Shown here one piece after another: positions 8,064-17,500 of a stretch of 64,000 bases of DNA; position 1 is the first letter of the stretch, and each line of letters opens with the position of its first letter. A program made the position numbers and the translations under genes. The stretch covers positions 62,001 through 126,000 of the forward strand of contig DATBZA010000177.1 of NCBI GenBank assembly GCA_036513415.1. The letters are read 5' to 3'. Source of the stretch: 40CM-4-68-19 sp036513415. GTDB lineage: Bacteria; Myxococcota; Myxococcia; Myxococcales; 40CM-4-68-19. The notes beneath the pieces were generated by a model, which made no database searches, had not been told where the DNA came from, and worked only from the letters and a program-made list of their open reading frames with translations.

Positions 8064-8067
<4 letters not shown>
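7486..8067 (-). CDS. SIS-domain sugar-phosphate isomerase (GmhA-like) in the hyp operon
   Basis: A 193-residue SIS-domain protein resembling D-sedoheptulose-7-phosphate isomerase. The phosphosugar-binding segment is GGRLLVLGNGGSACDAQHVA, followed by GNDTDFSRIF and the second SIS motif (DAVLGISTSGASANVNRAL). ATG at 8067 overlaps the hypD stop (ATGA), and the end overlaps hypE by 11 bp. GmhA-like genes are seen inside hyp operons of several soil bacteria, but a role in hydrogenase maturation has not been shown to my knowledge. It may act in heptose synthesis, or the copy in this position may have been recruited, for example to a carbamoyl- or metal-related step. Enzyme class confident, substrate uncertain. 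Confidence 0.85.
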
Positions 8068-9166
<1,099 letters not shown>

Positions 9167-9170
<4 letters not shown>

Positions 9171-9436
9171 GGCGGTTGCTCCGGCCGGGGCGCATCGGAG
9201 GTAAGCTCCGCGAGGAGGCCGAGCTCCTGCAAGGTGGCGTAGGCCCGGGCAGCCTCTTCCTTGTCCACCTTGGAAATGGCGAATCCGACGTGGACCAGGA
9301 CGAACTCGCCCAGGGCGATGTCGGGGATGCAGGCGAGGCAGACGTCGCGCGTGATGCCGCCGAACTGGACCTTGCCCACTTTCAGGCCCTGCTCGTCGCG
9401 GATCTCCAGGACCTCACCGGGAATGCCGAGGCACAT
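9167..9436 (-). CDS. hypC: Hydrogenase maturation chaperone HypC
   Basis: A small chaperone of 89 residues starting MCLGIPGEVLEI. The mature N-terminal Cys carries the iron-ligand unit between HypD and the hydrogenase large subunit. Two ATG codons lie in tandem. I choose the second (9434-9436), because HypC needs Cys as residue 2 and because the Shine-Dalgarno-like purine run sits about 5 nt before it but only about 2 nt before the first. The family strand ITRDVCLACIPDIALGEFVL and the HVGFAISKVDKEEA segment are present. The start lies inside the end of hypF and the stop overlaps hypD, so the operon is translationally coupled. Confidence 0.95.
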
Positions 9437-11726
9437 CATTGCCCCCCTTCACCTGCCGTGAACGCCATGCCGCCACCGCCGCTTGTCCCAGCGCCACGCC
9501 GCCGTCGTTGGGCGGCACACGGCCATGAACGAGGACCTCGAAATCGTCCTGCTCGAGGAGGCGCTTGGCGGACTCGCTGAGCAGCCGGTTCTGGAAACAC
9601 CCGCCGGAGAGCGCGACCGTCTCCACGCCCGATCGCTCGCGCGCGATCCGGCAGCCGGCGCCGATCGCCATCGCCATCGTCCGGTGGAACCGCGCGGCCA
9701 CCTCGCCGGCGGGGGTTCCCTTCGCGAGCTCCGCGCCGATCGCCCGCACCGCGGGCCGCAGGTCCACGGCGAACGGGTCGCCACGCTCGATCCTGAACGG
9801 ATACGAGCAGCATTCTCCGGGCGCCGCGATCGCTTCCAGCTCGACGGCGGCTTGTCCTTCGTACGTGATCTCGTCGCGCAGCCCGCAGAGCGCGGCGACG
9901 GCGTCGAACCAGCGCCCGGCCCCCGTCGCCTTCGGAGTAGCGGCGCCCGTCTCGATCAGCCGCAGCACCGCTTCACGCTTCTTCCGGTCGATGCGTCCGA
10001 GAGCCTTGAGATTCACGCCCGCGTCATGCAGGGCGGCCGCTGCGAGCCGCCACGGTTCGCGGATGGCGGCCTCTCCGCCCGCCAGCGCGAGGGGGCGGAG
10101 GTGGCCGAGCCGCTGGAAACCGGCAAGGTCGGCGAGGAGGAACTCCCCACCCCAGAGCTCGCCGGCGGGGCCGCAGCCGGTGCCGTCAAAGGCCACGCCG
10201 AGGGAAGGTCCGCTCCGTCCGTGCTCTGCGAGGCAGGAGGCGAGGTGGGCGTGGTGGTGCTGCACGGGCTCGCTGCGCAACCCGCTCTCGAGCGCCCAGC
10301 GAGTCGAGAGATAGTCGGGGTGCAGGTCGCAGGCCACCACCTCCGGATGCACGCCGAGCAGCTGCGCGAGCTTCCCGATCACCTCGCGGAAGTAGGCGAA
10401 CGTCTCGAGGTGGTCCAGGTCCCCGACGTGCGGCGACAGGTACGCGTCTCCCCCTCGGGTCATGCAGACGGCGTTCTTGAGGTTCGCGCCGACCGCCAGC
10501 ACGGGTGGCGCGGTGAACCCGAGCTCGATCGGGTCGGGGACGTGCCCGCGCGACCGCCGCACCGGCTGCGCTTTTCCGGCCACCATCCGCACCACGGAAT
10601 CGTCGGCGCGGGTGTGGATCTCGCGGTCGTGCAGGAGGAAGACGTCGGCGATGCCGGCAAGGCGCTCGAGCGCCGCCGGGTTGTCCTTCGCGATCGGCTC
10701 CTCAGCGAGGTTGCCGCTGGTCATCACCAGGAGCTCCGGGCCATCGCGCAACATGAGGTGATGGAGCGGCGTGTAAGGCAGCATGACGCCGAGCTCGTCC
10801 AGCCCGGGAGCGACCGCGGGCGCTACCGCCGCGCCGGCGCGCCTCGGACAGAGCACGATGGGCCGCAGGGGAGAGACAAGCGCGCGTCGGGCCGGCTCGC
10901 TCAGCTCGACGATGGCCTCGATCTGCCGGAGGTCGCGCGCCATCAGCGCGAGCGGCTTGTGGGGTCTTTGCTTCCGTTCGCGAAGCCGGACCACGGCGGC
11001 CTGGTCGCGAGCGTCCACCGCCAGGTGGAAACCTCCTAGACCCTTGACGGCCGCGATCCTTCCGGCGCGCAGGGCAGCGACGGCGGCTCCCAGCGCTGCC
11101 TCGCCGCGCAGCCCCGCGGAAGGCAGCGAGAGGACCGGACCGCAGTCGGGGCAAGCGTTGGGCTCGGCGTGAAAGCGGCGGCTCGATGGGTCCTCGTATT
11201 CGCCCCGGCACCGCGCGCACAGCGTGAAGGCCGCCATCGTGGTGCGCGCGCGGTCGTAAGGCACGTCCCGGGCGATGGTGTAACGCGGGCCGCAGTCCGT
11301 GCAGTTGATGAAGGGATAGCGGAAGCGCCGATCGCTCGGGTCGAACAGCTCGCGCAGGCAGGCATCGCAGGTGGCGGCGTCGGGCGGGACGGTGGCGCGA
11401 ACGCTGGGGCGTTCCGCGCTGGCGGCGATGCGGAACCCCAGCTCTCCGACGGCGCGGAGCTCGACGATCTCCGTCGCCTCGATGCGTGCAAGCGGCGGAG
11501 CCGTGCCCGGCAGCTCCTCCAGGAAGCGGGAGAGCGCGCCCGCCGGCCCTTCGATCTCGATCCAGACGCCCTCCGAATCGTTGCGGACGAAGCCGGCCAG
11601 ATCGCGGGCGGTCGCCGCGCGGAAGACGGCAGGGCGGAAACCGACCCCCTGGACCGTTCCACGAACGCGGATCCCGCGTCGGACCCGGAGCTCCAGCGAA
11701 TGGGCGGCTGTGGCAATCGTTGACAT
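9414..11726 (-). CDS. hypF: Carbamoyltransferase HypF
   Basis: 770 residues, full length. HypF uses carbamoyl phosphate and ATP to carbamoylate the C-terminal Cys of HypE. Domains in order: an acylphosphatase-like domain (RVRGTVQGVGFRPAVFRAA, residues about 20-105), two zinc knuckles (CDACLRELFD, CTDCGPRYT, then CARC and CPDCGP), a YrdC-like nucleotide-binding domain (about 205-400, with KGLGGFHLAVDA and VMTSGNLAEEPIAKDN), and a Kae1-like carbamoyltransferase domain with QHHHAHLASCLAEHG, GVAFDGTGCG and ALSGGCFQNRLL. It is the first gene of the hyp operon. The ATG is 107 bp from the end of the divergent-side mini-protein gene. Confidence 0.97.
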   Translation of the reverse strand: MSTIATAAHSLELRVRRGIRVRGTVQGVGFRPAVFRAATARDLAGFVRNDSEGVWIEIEGPAGALSRFLEELPGTAPPLARIEATEIVELRAVGELGFRIAASAERPSVRATVPPDAATCDACLRELFDPSDRRFRYPFINCTDCGPRYTIARDVPYDRARTTMAAFTLCARCRGEYEDPSSRRFHAEPNACPDCGPVLSLPSAGLRGEAALGAAVAALRAGRIAAVKGLGGFHLAVDARDQAAVVRLRERKQRPHKPLALMARDLRQIEAIVELSEPARRALVSPLRPIVLCPRRAGAAVAPAVAPGLDELGVMLPYTPLHHLMLRDGPELLVMTSGNLAEEPIAKDNPAALERLAGIADVFLLHDREIHTRADDSVVRMVAGKAQPVRRSRGHVPDPIELGFTAPPVLAVGANLKNAVCMTRGGDAYLSPHVGDLDHLETFAYFREVIGKLAQLLGVHPEVVACDLHPDYLSTRWALESGLRSEPVQHHHAHLASCLAEHGRSGPSLGVAFDGTGCGPAGELWGGEFLLADLAGFQRLGHLRPLALAGGEAAIREPWRLAAAALHDAGVNLKALGRIDRKKREAVLRLIETGAATPKATGAGRWFDAVAALCGLRDEITYEGQAAVELEAIAAPGECCSYPFRIERGDPFAVDLRPAVRAIGAELAKGTPAGEVAARFHRTMAMAIGAGCRIARERSGVETVALSGGCFQNRLLSESAKRLLEQDDFEVLVHGRVPPNDGGVALGQAAVAAWRSRQVKGGNDVPRHSR

Positions 11727-11833
11727 GCGCGGGCTTCACCGCAGCGCGAAATCGCCCCGAACCGGGCCGCAGGGTCGATTCATGGACTCCACGACGGGTG
11801 CAAAGTCAAGCCGGAAGGACGGACGGTGAACGA

Positions 11834-12184
11834 TCAGCGCGCCGACTTCCGCTGCCTGCGTGGCGCGCGCGGGGCGCCGAGGTCCTGGGGCGGAAAACGC
11901 TCCTCGATCAAAGCCTGCGCTTGCTCGACGTTCCGAAGGATTGCCGACAGACCATTGGCTTGCACGCGCCGGCAACCGGGGCACGAAGAAGCCTGCAGCA
12001 TCGTCAGCCACAGACGGATGGCGGCCAAGTTATTGTTCACTTCATGAATTGGTTGCGGATCGCCCCCGCCGGCGGCATCGCGATCGCGGTCCAGGGCGTC
12101 CTTCCGCGAAGGGGCTGGCTTGCTCGCCGGTCTCGACTGTGAGAAGCGCCGCATCGGTATCCGCTGTTCTGGACGCACCGGCAA
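11834..12184 (-). CDS. Mini-protein with histidine-kinase-like H box
   Basis: A 116-residue frame facing away from the hybrid kinase at 12232. Residues about 44-65 read PQPIHEVNNNLAAIRLWLTM, which resembles the phosphoacceptor H box of histidine kinases (H-E-x-N-N-x-L). A second helix follows (LSAILRNVEQAQALIEERF) after a CPGC pair, giving the two-helix hairpin expected of a DHp dimerisation domain. No ATPase domain is present. Met11 (12154) is an alternative start. It could be a stand-alone phosphotransfer or decoy partner of the neighbouring kinase, or the remnant of a lost kinase. The motif is visible; the function is inference. Confidence 0.45.
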   Translation of the reverse strand: MPVRPEQRIPMRRFSQSRPASKPAPSRKDALDRDRDAAGGGDPQPIHEVNNNLAAIRLWLTMLQASSCPGCRRVQANGLSAILRNVEQAQALIEERFPPQDLGAPRAPRRQRKSAR

Positions 12185-12231
12185 TCGCTGTCAATCGCAG
12201 TCAACGCCATCCGCGCGGCTAAGCCGGTGCT

Positions 12232-14211
12232 ATGGTGGTCCGGGACGCTTCGATGAGTGAGATCGACCTGCCAGGCATGGACGGCGTCGCGAGTGCGCCG
12301 CTGCCACTGGCGCCCGAAGCGATCCCGGGCGGCCGGGTCCTGCTCGCCGACGACGACGCCGACCTGCGCGACTACCTGAGCCGGATTCTGGCGAAGCGCT
12401 GGACGGTGGAGGCGGTCTCCGGCGGTGCGGCGGCGCTGGCGGCCGCGCGGCTGAACCGCCCGGACGTGATCCTGGCCGACGTGCTCATGCCCGGGCTGGA
12501 CGGCCTTCAGCTGCTGCGCGAGCTGCGCGCCGACCCCCGGCTTCGGGCGACACCCGTCATCCTGCTCTCGGCGCGCGCGGGCTCGGAGGACCGGGTCGAA
12601 GGCCTGGAGGCGGGGGCCGACGACTACCTGGTGAAGCCGTTCTCCGCTCGCGAGCTGCTGGCGCGGGTGTCCACGCACATGCAGCTCGCGCGTTACCGCG
12701 CCGAGTCCGAGAGCGCGCGCGCCAATCTCATGGCGATCCTGGAGCGGGCCCCGGTCGGCATCGCGCTGTTCAAGGGCGAGACCCACCGGTTCGCGCTGGC
12801 CAACCCGGCCCACTGCGAGATGGCGGGCAGGCCCATGGAGGAGCTGATCGGGAGATCCGTCTTCGACGTGTTTCCCCACCACGTCCCGCCGCTGGACGAG
12901 GTCTACCGGAGCGGCCGTCCCGTGGTGAAGAGAGAGTTCCCGGGGAAGGTCCTGCTGCCCGACGGCAGGCTCGAGGAACAGTTCCTGACCTTCGCGGCCG
13001 CGCCCATGCGCGACGCGGACGGCAACGTCATCGGGGTGATGACGATCAGCTTCGATGCGACCGAGCAGGTGCGCAACCGGCGAACGCTGGAGACGACCCA
13101 CGCCGAAGCCGAGGAGGCGAACCGCGCGAAGGACGAGTTTCTCGCGATGCTCGGTCACGAGCTGCGCAACCCGCTCACGCCGATCCTCGCGACCATGGAG
13201 CACTTGCGCCTGCGCGGGACCAAGTCTCTGCTCAAAGAAAGGGAGCTGATCGAGCGGCACGCCAGGCAGGTCGCGAGGATGGTGGACGATCTCCTCGACA
13301 TCCACCGCATCGCGCGAGGGAAGGTCAGGCTGGCGCGGACGCCCACCGAGCTTTCCAGTTTGGTCTTCCAGAGCCTGGAGGTGGTCAGGCCCATCCTCGA
13401 AGAGCGCAGGCACGCTCTGGAAGTCGAAGTGCCCCATGGCCTGCTCGTGAACGTCGATCCCGGAAGGCTGGTGCAGGTGATCTCGAACCTGCTCACCAAC
13501 GCCGCCAAGTACACGGACCGGCGCGGGCTGATCCAGATCCGGGGCGCTCGCGAGAGCAGGTCCGTGGTGTTGCGCGTGCGCGACAACGGCGTCGGAATCC
13601 CGGCCGACCTTCTGCCCCGCGTCTTCGACCGGTTTACCCAGGGCGCGCGGGGCAGCGATCGCACCCAGGGCGGGCTCGGCCTGGGTCTGTCGATCGTGCG
13701 GAGCCTGGTGGAGCGGCACGGCGGCACCGTCGCCGTTTCCAGCGGGGGACCGGGGCAAGGGAGCGAGTTCACGGTGCGCCTGCCTCTAGCCAGGCCCGGG
13801 CGCGCGCCCACTGCCGCGGGATCCTCGTCCGAGACGAGCCGGAAGCTCGCCAGCAGGCGGGAAGCGATCCTGCTCGTCGACGACAACCGCGACATCGCCA
13901 TCGTGCTCGGGCGTCTGCTGCGGGCGCGGGGCCACGCCGTCGAGATTGCCCACGACGGTCCGGGCGCGCTCGAGATCGCGAGGCGCTTCCGGCCGCGATT
14001 CGCGCTGCTCGACATCGGGTTGCCGGCGATGGACGGATATGAGCTGGCGCGGCGCCTGAAGAAGCAGTTGGGGCCGGGCCCGCTGGTCCTGGTGGCCGTC
14101 ACCGGGTATGGCCAGCACGCGGACCGCGAGCGGGCGCGCAAGGCCGGGTTCCGGGAGCACCTGGTCAAGCCCATCGATCTGGAACGGCTGCTGACGATCC
14201 TCGAGCGATGA
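12232..14211 (+). CDS. Hybrid sensor histidine kinase, REC-PAS-HisKA-HATPase-REC
   Basis: A 659-residue cytoplasmic signalling protein. An N-terminal receiver comes first (VLLADDDADLRDYLSRIL, phospho-Asp in ADVLMPG near residue 83, Lys in DDYLVKPF). A PAS domain follows (about 160-285), then a HisKA box with the phosphoacceptor in LAMLGHELRNPLTPI (His309). The catalytic ATPase shows N box LLTNAAKYTD, G1 RDNGVGIPADLL and G2 GGLGLGLSIVRS. A second receiver forms the C terminus (LLVDDNRDIAI, LDIGLPAMDGYE, HLVKPID). No membrane helix or signal peptide is visible, so it probably takes input from a soluble partner or from another kinase through REC1. ATG at 12253 is an alternative start. The signal is unknown. 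Confidence 0.92.
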   Translation: MVVRDASMSEIDLPGMDGVASAPLPLAPEAIPGGRVLLADDDADLRDYLSRILAKRWTVEAVSGGAAALAAARLNRPDVILADVLMPGLDGLQLLRELRADPRLRATPVILLSARAGSEDRVEGLEAGADDYLVKPFSARELLARVSTHMQLARYRAESESARANLMAILERAPVGIALFKGETHRFALANPAHCEMAGRPMEELIGRSVFDVFPHHVPPLDEVYRSGRPVVKREFPGKVLLPDGRLEEQFLTFAAAPMRDADGNVIGVMTISFDATEQVRNRRTLETTHAEAEEANRAKDEFLAMLGHELRNPLTPILATMEHLRLRGTKSLLKERELIERHARQVARMVDDLLDIHRIARGKVRLARTPTELSSLVFQSLEVVRPILEERRHALEVEVPHGLLVNVDPGRLVQVISNLLTNAAKYTDRRGLIQIRGARESRSVVLRVRDNGVGIPADLLPRVFDRFTQGARGSDRTQGGLGLGLSIVRSLVERHGGTVAVSSGGPGQGSEFTVRLPLARPGRAPTAAGSSSETSRKLASRREAILLVDDNRDIAIVLGRLLRARGHAVEIAHDGPGALEIARRFRPRFALLDIGLPAMDGYELARRLKKQLGPGPLVLVAVTGYGQHADRERARKAGFREHLVKPIDLERLLTILER

Positions 14212-14226
14212 GCGCCGCGGCCGGGG

Positions 14227-15285
14227 CTACCCGCGCGCCGCACGGCGGGCCCGGACCGCCGCCGCCAGCTCGCGCAGCACCGGCACCGTCGCCTCCCAGC
14301 CGAGGCACGCGTCGGTGACGGACTGGCCGTAGACCAGCTGCTTGGGGTCCCGCAGCTCCTGGCGACCCTCGGCGATGAAGGATTCGATCATCACCCCGAC
14401 GATTCCGCGCTCGCCCTGCGCGACTTGCGCCGCGATCTCCCTCGCCACGACGGGCTGGCGGCGGTGGTCCTTGCCGCTGTTGCCGTGGCTGGTGTCGACG
14501 GCCAGCCGCGGCGCGGCGCCGGCTTCGCGCAGTGCGGCGAGCGCGTTCCGCACGCTTTGGGCATCGTGGTTCGGGCCGCCGGCGCCGCCGCGCAAGATGA
14601 TGTGGCAGTCGGGATTGCCTCGGGTGGAGACAATGCCGGCGAGACCCTGTTCGGTGACGCCCAGGAAGTGGTGCGGGTGGCTCGCCGCTCGGACCGCGTC
14701 GATGGCGATCTGGACGCTGCCCTCGGTGCCGTTCTTGAAGCCCACCGGCATCGAGAGCCCCGACGCGAGCTCCCGGTGGACCTGGCTCTCGGTGGTGCGG
14801 GCGCCGATCGCGCCCCAGGCGACGAGGTCGGAGATGAACTGCGGGGTGATCGGATCGAGGAACTCGCACGCGGAGGGAAGCCCGAGATCGACCAGGTCCA
14901 GCAGCAGGCGCCGGGCAAGGCGGAGGCCTTCGTTGACCGCGAACGAGCCGTCCAGCCGCGGATCGTTGATCAAGCCCTTCCAGCCCACGGTGGTGCGGGG
15001 CTTCTCGAAATAGACCCGCATCACGACGCGCAGATCGGCTTGCAGCTCGGCCGCCTGCGTCCGAAGCCGCCTTGCATAGTCGAGCGCCGCGGCCGGGTCG
15101 TGCACCGAGCACGGGCCAACGACGACGAAGAGGCGATCGTCCTCCCCGGCGAGGATGCGGATGATCTCCTCGCGGGCGCGGGAGATGACCTGGGAGCCGG
15201 CCTCGCCCAGCGGCAGCTCCTCGAGCAGGATCGCAGGGGGCAGGAGGGGGCGATTGCTCTCGACGTGCAGGTCCCGGGTCTTCAT
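14227..15285 (-). CDS. aroG: 3-Deoxy-7-phosphoheptulonate synthase, class I
   Basis: 352 residues, normal length for the AroF/G/H-type enzyme. It condenses phosphoenolpyruvate with erythrose 4-phosphate, the first step of the shikimate pathway to aromatic amino acids. Motifs: VVVGPCSVHDPAAALDYARR, the substrate loop FEKPRTTVGWKGLINDP, ACEFLDPITPQFISD, VGFKNGTEGSVQIAIDA, RGGAGGPNHDA and DTSHGNSGKDH. Whether it is feedback-inhibited by Phe, Tyr or Trp cannot be read from the sequence, so the symbol is provisional. It is convergent with the hybrid kinase (15 bp apart) and has no evident operon partner. Confidence 0.93.
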   Translation of the reverse strand: MKTRDLHVESNRPLLPPAILLEELPLGEAGSQVISRAREEIIRILAGEDDRLFVVVGPCSVHDPAAALDYARRLRTQAAELQADLRVVMRVYFEKPRTTVGWKGLINDPRLDGSFAVNEGLRLARRLLLDLVDLGLPSACEFLDPITPQFISDLVAWGAIGARTTESQVHRELASGLSMPVGFKNGTEGSVQIAIDAVRAASHPHHFLGVTEQGLAGIVSTRGNPDCHIILRGGAGGPNHDAQSVRNALAALREAGAAPRLAVDTSHGNSGKDHRRQPVVAREIAAQVAQGERGIVGVMIESFIAEGRQELRDPKQLVYGQSVTDACLGWEATVPVLRELAAAVRARRAARG

Positions 15286-15350
15286 CGCTCGTACGATTGT
15301 ATCCGATGGACGGGTCGACCGCCCCTGCCCGCGCGTCGTAAGATGCGGGC

Positions 15351-15620
15351 ATGCCGCGGGTGACCTTTACCGCCAACCTGCGCCGCCTGGTCGATTGTCC
15401 GCCGGCGGACGTGCCGGGAGGCACGGTGGGCGAGGCGCTGGCCGCGGTGTTCGCGCGCAGCCCGACGCTTCGCGGCTACATCGTCGACGACCAGGGAGCG
15501 CTGCGGCGGCACGTGGTGGTCTTCGTCGGCGGAGAAGCCGTGCGCGATCGCGTGCGCCTGAGCGATGCCGTAGCGCCGGACGCGGAGATTGCGGTAATGC
15601 AGGCGCTTTCGGGAGGCTGA
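15351..15620 (+). CDS. MoaD/ThiS-family sulfur-carrier-like protein
   Basis: 89 residues with the beta-grasp fold pattern: RVTFTANLRRLVDCPPADVP, then GGTVGEALAAVFARSPTLRG, the strand HVVVFVGGEA and the invariant C-terminal Gly-Gly that would be adenylated and thiocarboxylated. It is followed after zero spacer by a BNR-repeat protein. This two-gene unit recurs in other bacteria, but I know of no demonstrated role, and no dedicated E1-like activating enzyme or MoaE is nearby. The family is secure. It could serve molybdopterin, thiamine or another sulfur-transfer pathway. Confidence 0.85.
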   Translation: MPRVTFTANLRRLVDCPPADVPGGTVGEALAAVFARSPTLRGYIVDDQGALRRHVVVFVGGEAVRDRVRLSDAVAPDAEIAVMQALSGG

Positions 15621-16706
15621 GTGGACACCATCCTGGTCGGAACCCGCAAGGGGCTATTCACGCTGCGCGGAGGCGAGATCGCGCGTGCTTCCTTCCTGGG
15701 CGCGCCGGTGACCGCGGTGCTGGCGCGAAACGGCGCGCTCCATGCGGCGGTGGGCCACGGGCACTTCGGCGCCAAGCTGCACCGGTCCCGGGATGACGGC
15801 GAGACGTGGGAGGAAGTGGCGGCGCCCAAGTGGCCGGAGAAACCGGCGGACGCCGACGAGCGCAGCCCCATGAGCGGCGCGCCCTGGCCCTGGAGCCTCG
15901 ATCAGATCTGGGTCCTCGAAGCGGACCCGCGCGGACCCGATGCGCTCTGGTGTGGCACCATTCCTGGCGGTCTCTTTCACTCCACGGACGGCGGCGGATC
16001 GTGGCGATTGGTCCGCTCGCTCTGGGACCGTCCCGAGCGCAAGCAATGGTTCGGCGGCGGGTACGACTTCCCCGGCATTCATTCCATCTGCGTGGACCCG
16101 CGCGACCCGCGGCGCGTGCTGGCCGGGGTTTCGTGTGGAGGGGCGTGGACGACGGAGGACGGCGGGGAGTCGTGGTCGGTAGCCTCGCGCGGGATGATCG
16201 CCGCCTACATGCCGCCGGAGAAGCGCGACGATCCGGCGATCCAGGATCCGCACCGCATCGTCCGCTGCGCCGGCTCGCCGGACGTCTTCTGGGCGCAGCA
16301 CCACAACGGCATCTTCCGCTCCAGGGACGGCGCGCGGAGCTGGACCGAGGTGATGGCGAAGCCGTCGTCGTTCGGTTTCGCGGTGGCCGTGCACCCGCGC
16401 GACCCGGACATGGCCTGGTTCGTGCCCGCCGTGAAGGACGAGCTGCGCGTCCCGGTCGAGGGCGCGCTGGTGGTGACGCGCACGCGGGATGGCGGCAAGT
16501 CGTTCGAGACTTTGCGCACCGGCCTGCCGCAGCGGCACGCGTACCATCTGATCTACAGGCACGGCCTCGAGGTGGCGCCCGACGGGCAGACGCTGGCGAT
16601 GGGCTCCACCACCGGCTCCTTCTGGCTGTCGCGCGACGCGGGCGAATCCTGGAAGGCGCTCAGCCGCGACCTTCCCCCGGTGTACTGCGTGCGATTCGCA
16701 GGCTGA
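15621..16706 (+). CDS. BNR/sialidase-like beta-propeller protein paired with MoaD-like carrier
   Basis: 361 residues forming a beta-propeller of BNR/Asp-box repeats: SRDDGETWEEV, STDGGGSWRLV, TEDGGESWSVA, SRDGARSWTEV, TRDGGKSFETL and SRDAGESWKAL. These six S/T-x-D-x-G-x-(S/T)-W boxes occur about every 50-70 residues. No signal peptide is visible, so a cytoplasmic location is likely, unlike true sialidases and photosystem assembly factors of similar fold. GTG start directly after the upstream stop implies coupled translation with the MoaD-like gene. Enzymatic sialidase activity is unlikely, since no arginine triad can be discerned. It may be a scaffold or binding protein for the sulfur carrier. 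Confidence 0.8.
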   Translation: MDTILVGTRKGLFTLRGGEIARASFLGAPVTAVLARNGALHAAVGHGHFGAKLHRSRDDGETWEEVAAPKWPEKPADADERSPMSGAPWPWSLDQIWVLEADPRGPDALWCGTIPGGLFHSTDGGGSWRLVRSLWDRPERKQWFGGGYDFPGIHSICVDPRDPRRVLAGVSCGGAWTTEDGGESWSVASRGMIAAYMPPEKRDDPAIQDPHRIVRCAGSPDVFWAQHHNGIFRSRDGARSWTEVMAKPSSFGFAVAVHPRDPDMAWFVPAVKDELRVPVEGALVVTRTRDGGKSFETLRTGLPQRHAYHLIYRHGLEVAPDGQTLAMGSTTGSFWLSRDAGESWKALSRDLPPVYCVRFAG

Positions 16707-16770
16707 ATGCCGGAGCGCGGCGCCTCGCTGTCAGACCCCCCTGCCATCCTCGCGCGCAAGGAGGAAGCAG

Positions 16771-17028
16771 ATGAAAACGACCATCCGAATCGCTCCGCTC
16801 GACGCGGCCCTGGTGATCCGCGCGAACGGGACCCTGGAGACCTGGATGCCGCACATCCATGGCGATCCGCCGCCGAACGCTCTGGCGGCGAGCGCGCTGA
16901 TGTGCGCCTTTTGCGACGAGCGGATCATGTCGATGATTACCCAGGCCATGGACGCCAGCGGGTACGAGTACCCCGATCCGCCGCCGACCTCCTTGACGGA
17001 CCCCCGCGATCCTTCTCGAATGCAGTGA
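16771..17028 (+). CDS. Small hypothetical protein
   Basis: 85 residues with a strong ribosome-binding site (AAGGAGGAAG before the ATG). The sequence starts with beta strands (TTIRIAPLDAALVIRANGTL) and has a short metal-like motif (MCAFCDERIMSMI) and a proline-rich tail. No family recognised. The SD and composition support it as real. It is codirectional with the BNR gene 64 bp upstream but may have its own promoter. Confidence 0.6.
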   Translation: MKTTIRIAPLDAALVIRANGTLETWMPHIHGDPPPNALAASALMCAFCDERIMSMITQAMDASGYEYPDPPPTSLTDPRDPSRMQ

Positions 17029-17085
17029 CCGCGGCCGCGGCGCGCGGTTGACACGGGATGCGTACCGTTGCACGAGAGTATCCCG

Positions 17086-17412
17086 ATGAAGGACGGATTC
17101 GTGGTGGTGGCTACGTTCTGGCGGGTCCCGGAAGCCGGGATGGCCGCCAACCTCCTCAGGAGCGCGGGGGTCGAGGTCGACGTGACCGACGAAGGCATGA
17201 GCGGGGTGAATCCGTTCCTGGCTCCTGCCATCGGCGGCGTCCGCCTGCTCGTGCCCGCAGGCCACGCGGACAAGGCGCGCACCCTGCTGCGGGAACGGGG
17301 TCTGGACGGCGAGTCGGCGCCGGCGGACCTGGACCAGGCCTCGCTCGACGAGGAGGCGACGAGCTCCGCGCCCGCGGACGAGAGCATCGGCGACTTCCTG
17401 AAGCGGAAGTGA
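17086..17412 (+). CDS. DUF2007-like putative signal-transducing protein
   Basis: 108 residues. The N-terminal half fits the small DUF2007 alpha-beta domain, with an early strand (VVVATFWRVPEAGMAANLLR), SAGVEVDVTDEG and the closing strand VRLLVPAGHADKARTLLRE. The acidic C-terminal tail is probably disordered. I prefer ATG 17086 to the upstream TTG 17068 because the domain begins a few residues later. A TTGACA box at 17048-17053 could be its -35 element. Such proteins are of unknown function and are sometimes fused to PII-like or zinc-ribbon domains. Confidence 0.65.
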   Translation: MKDGFVVVATFWRVPEAGMAANLLRSAGVEVDVTDEGMSGVNPFLAPAIGGVRLLVPAGHADKARTLLRERGLDGESAPADLDQASLDEEATSSAPADESIGDFLKRK

Positions 17413-17500
17413 GGCGCTGGATTCAACTCGTTCTGGGGCGGGTCGCGCTGCGTCACGCCAGTCTCGAGTAGCGACGCTGCGACGCCGTCACTGGCCGGGG

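Noticed and set aside
17427..17440. A 13-base match (CAACTCGTTCTGG) between the gltD 3' spacer and repeat copy B
   Set aside because: No flanking similarity; a match of this length is expected by chance several times in 64 kb.
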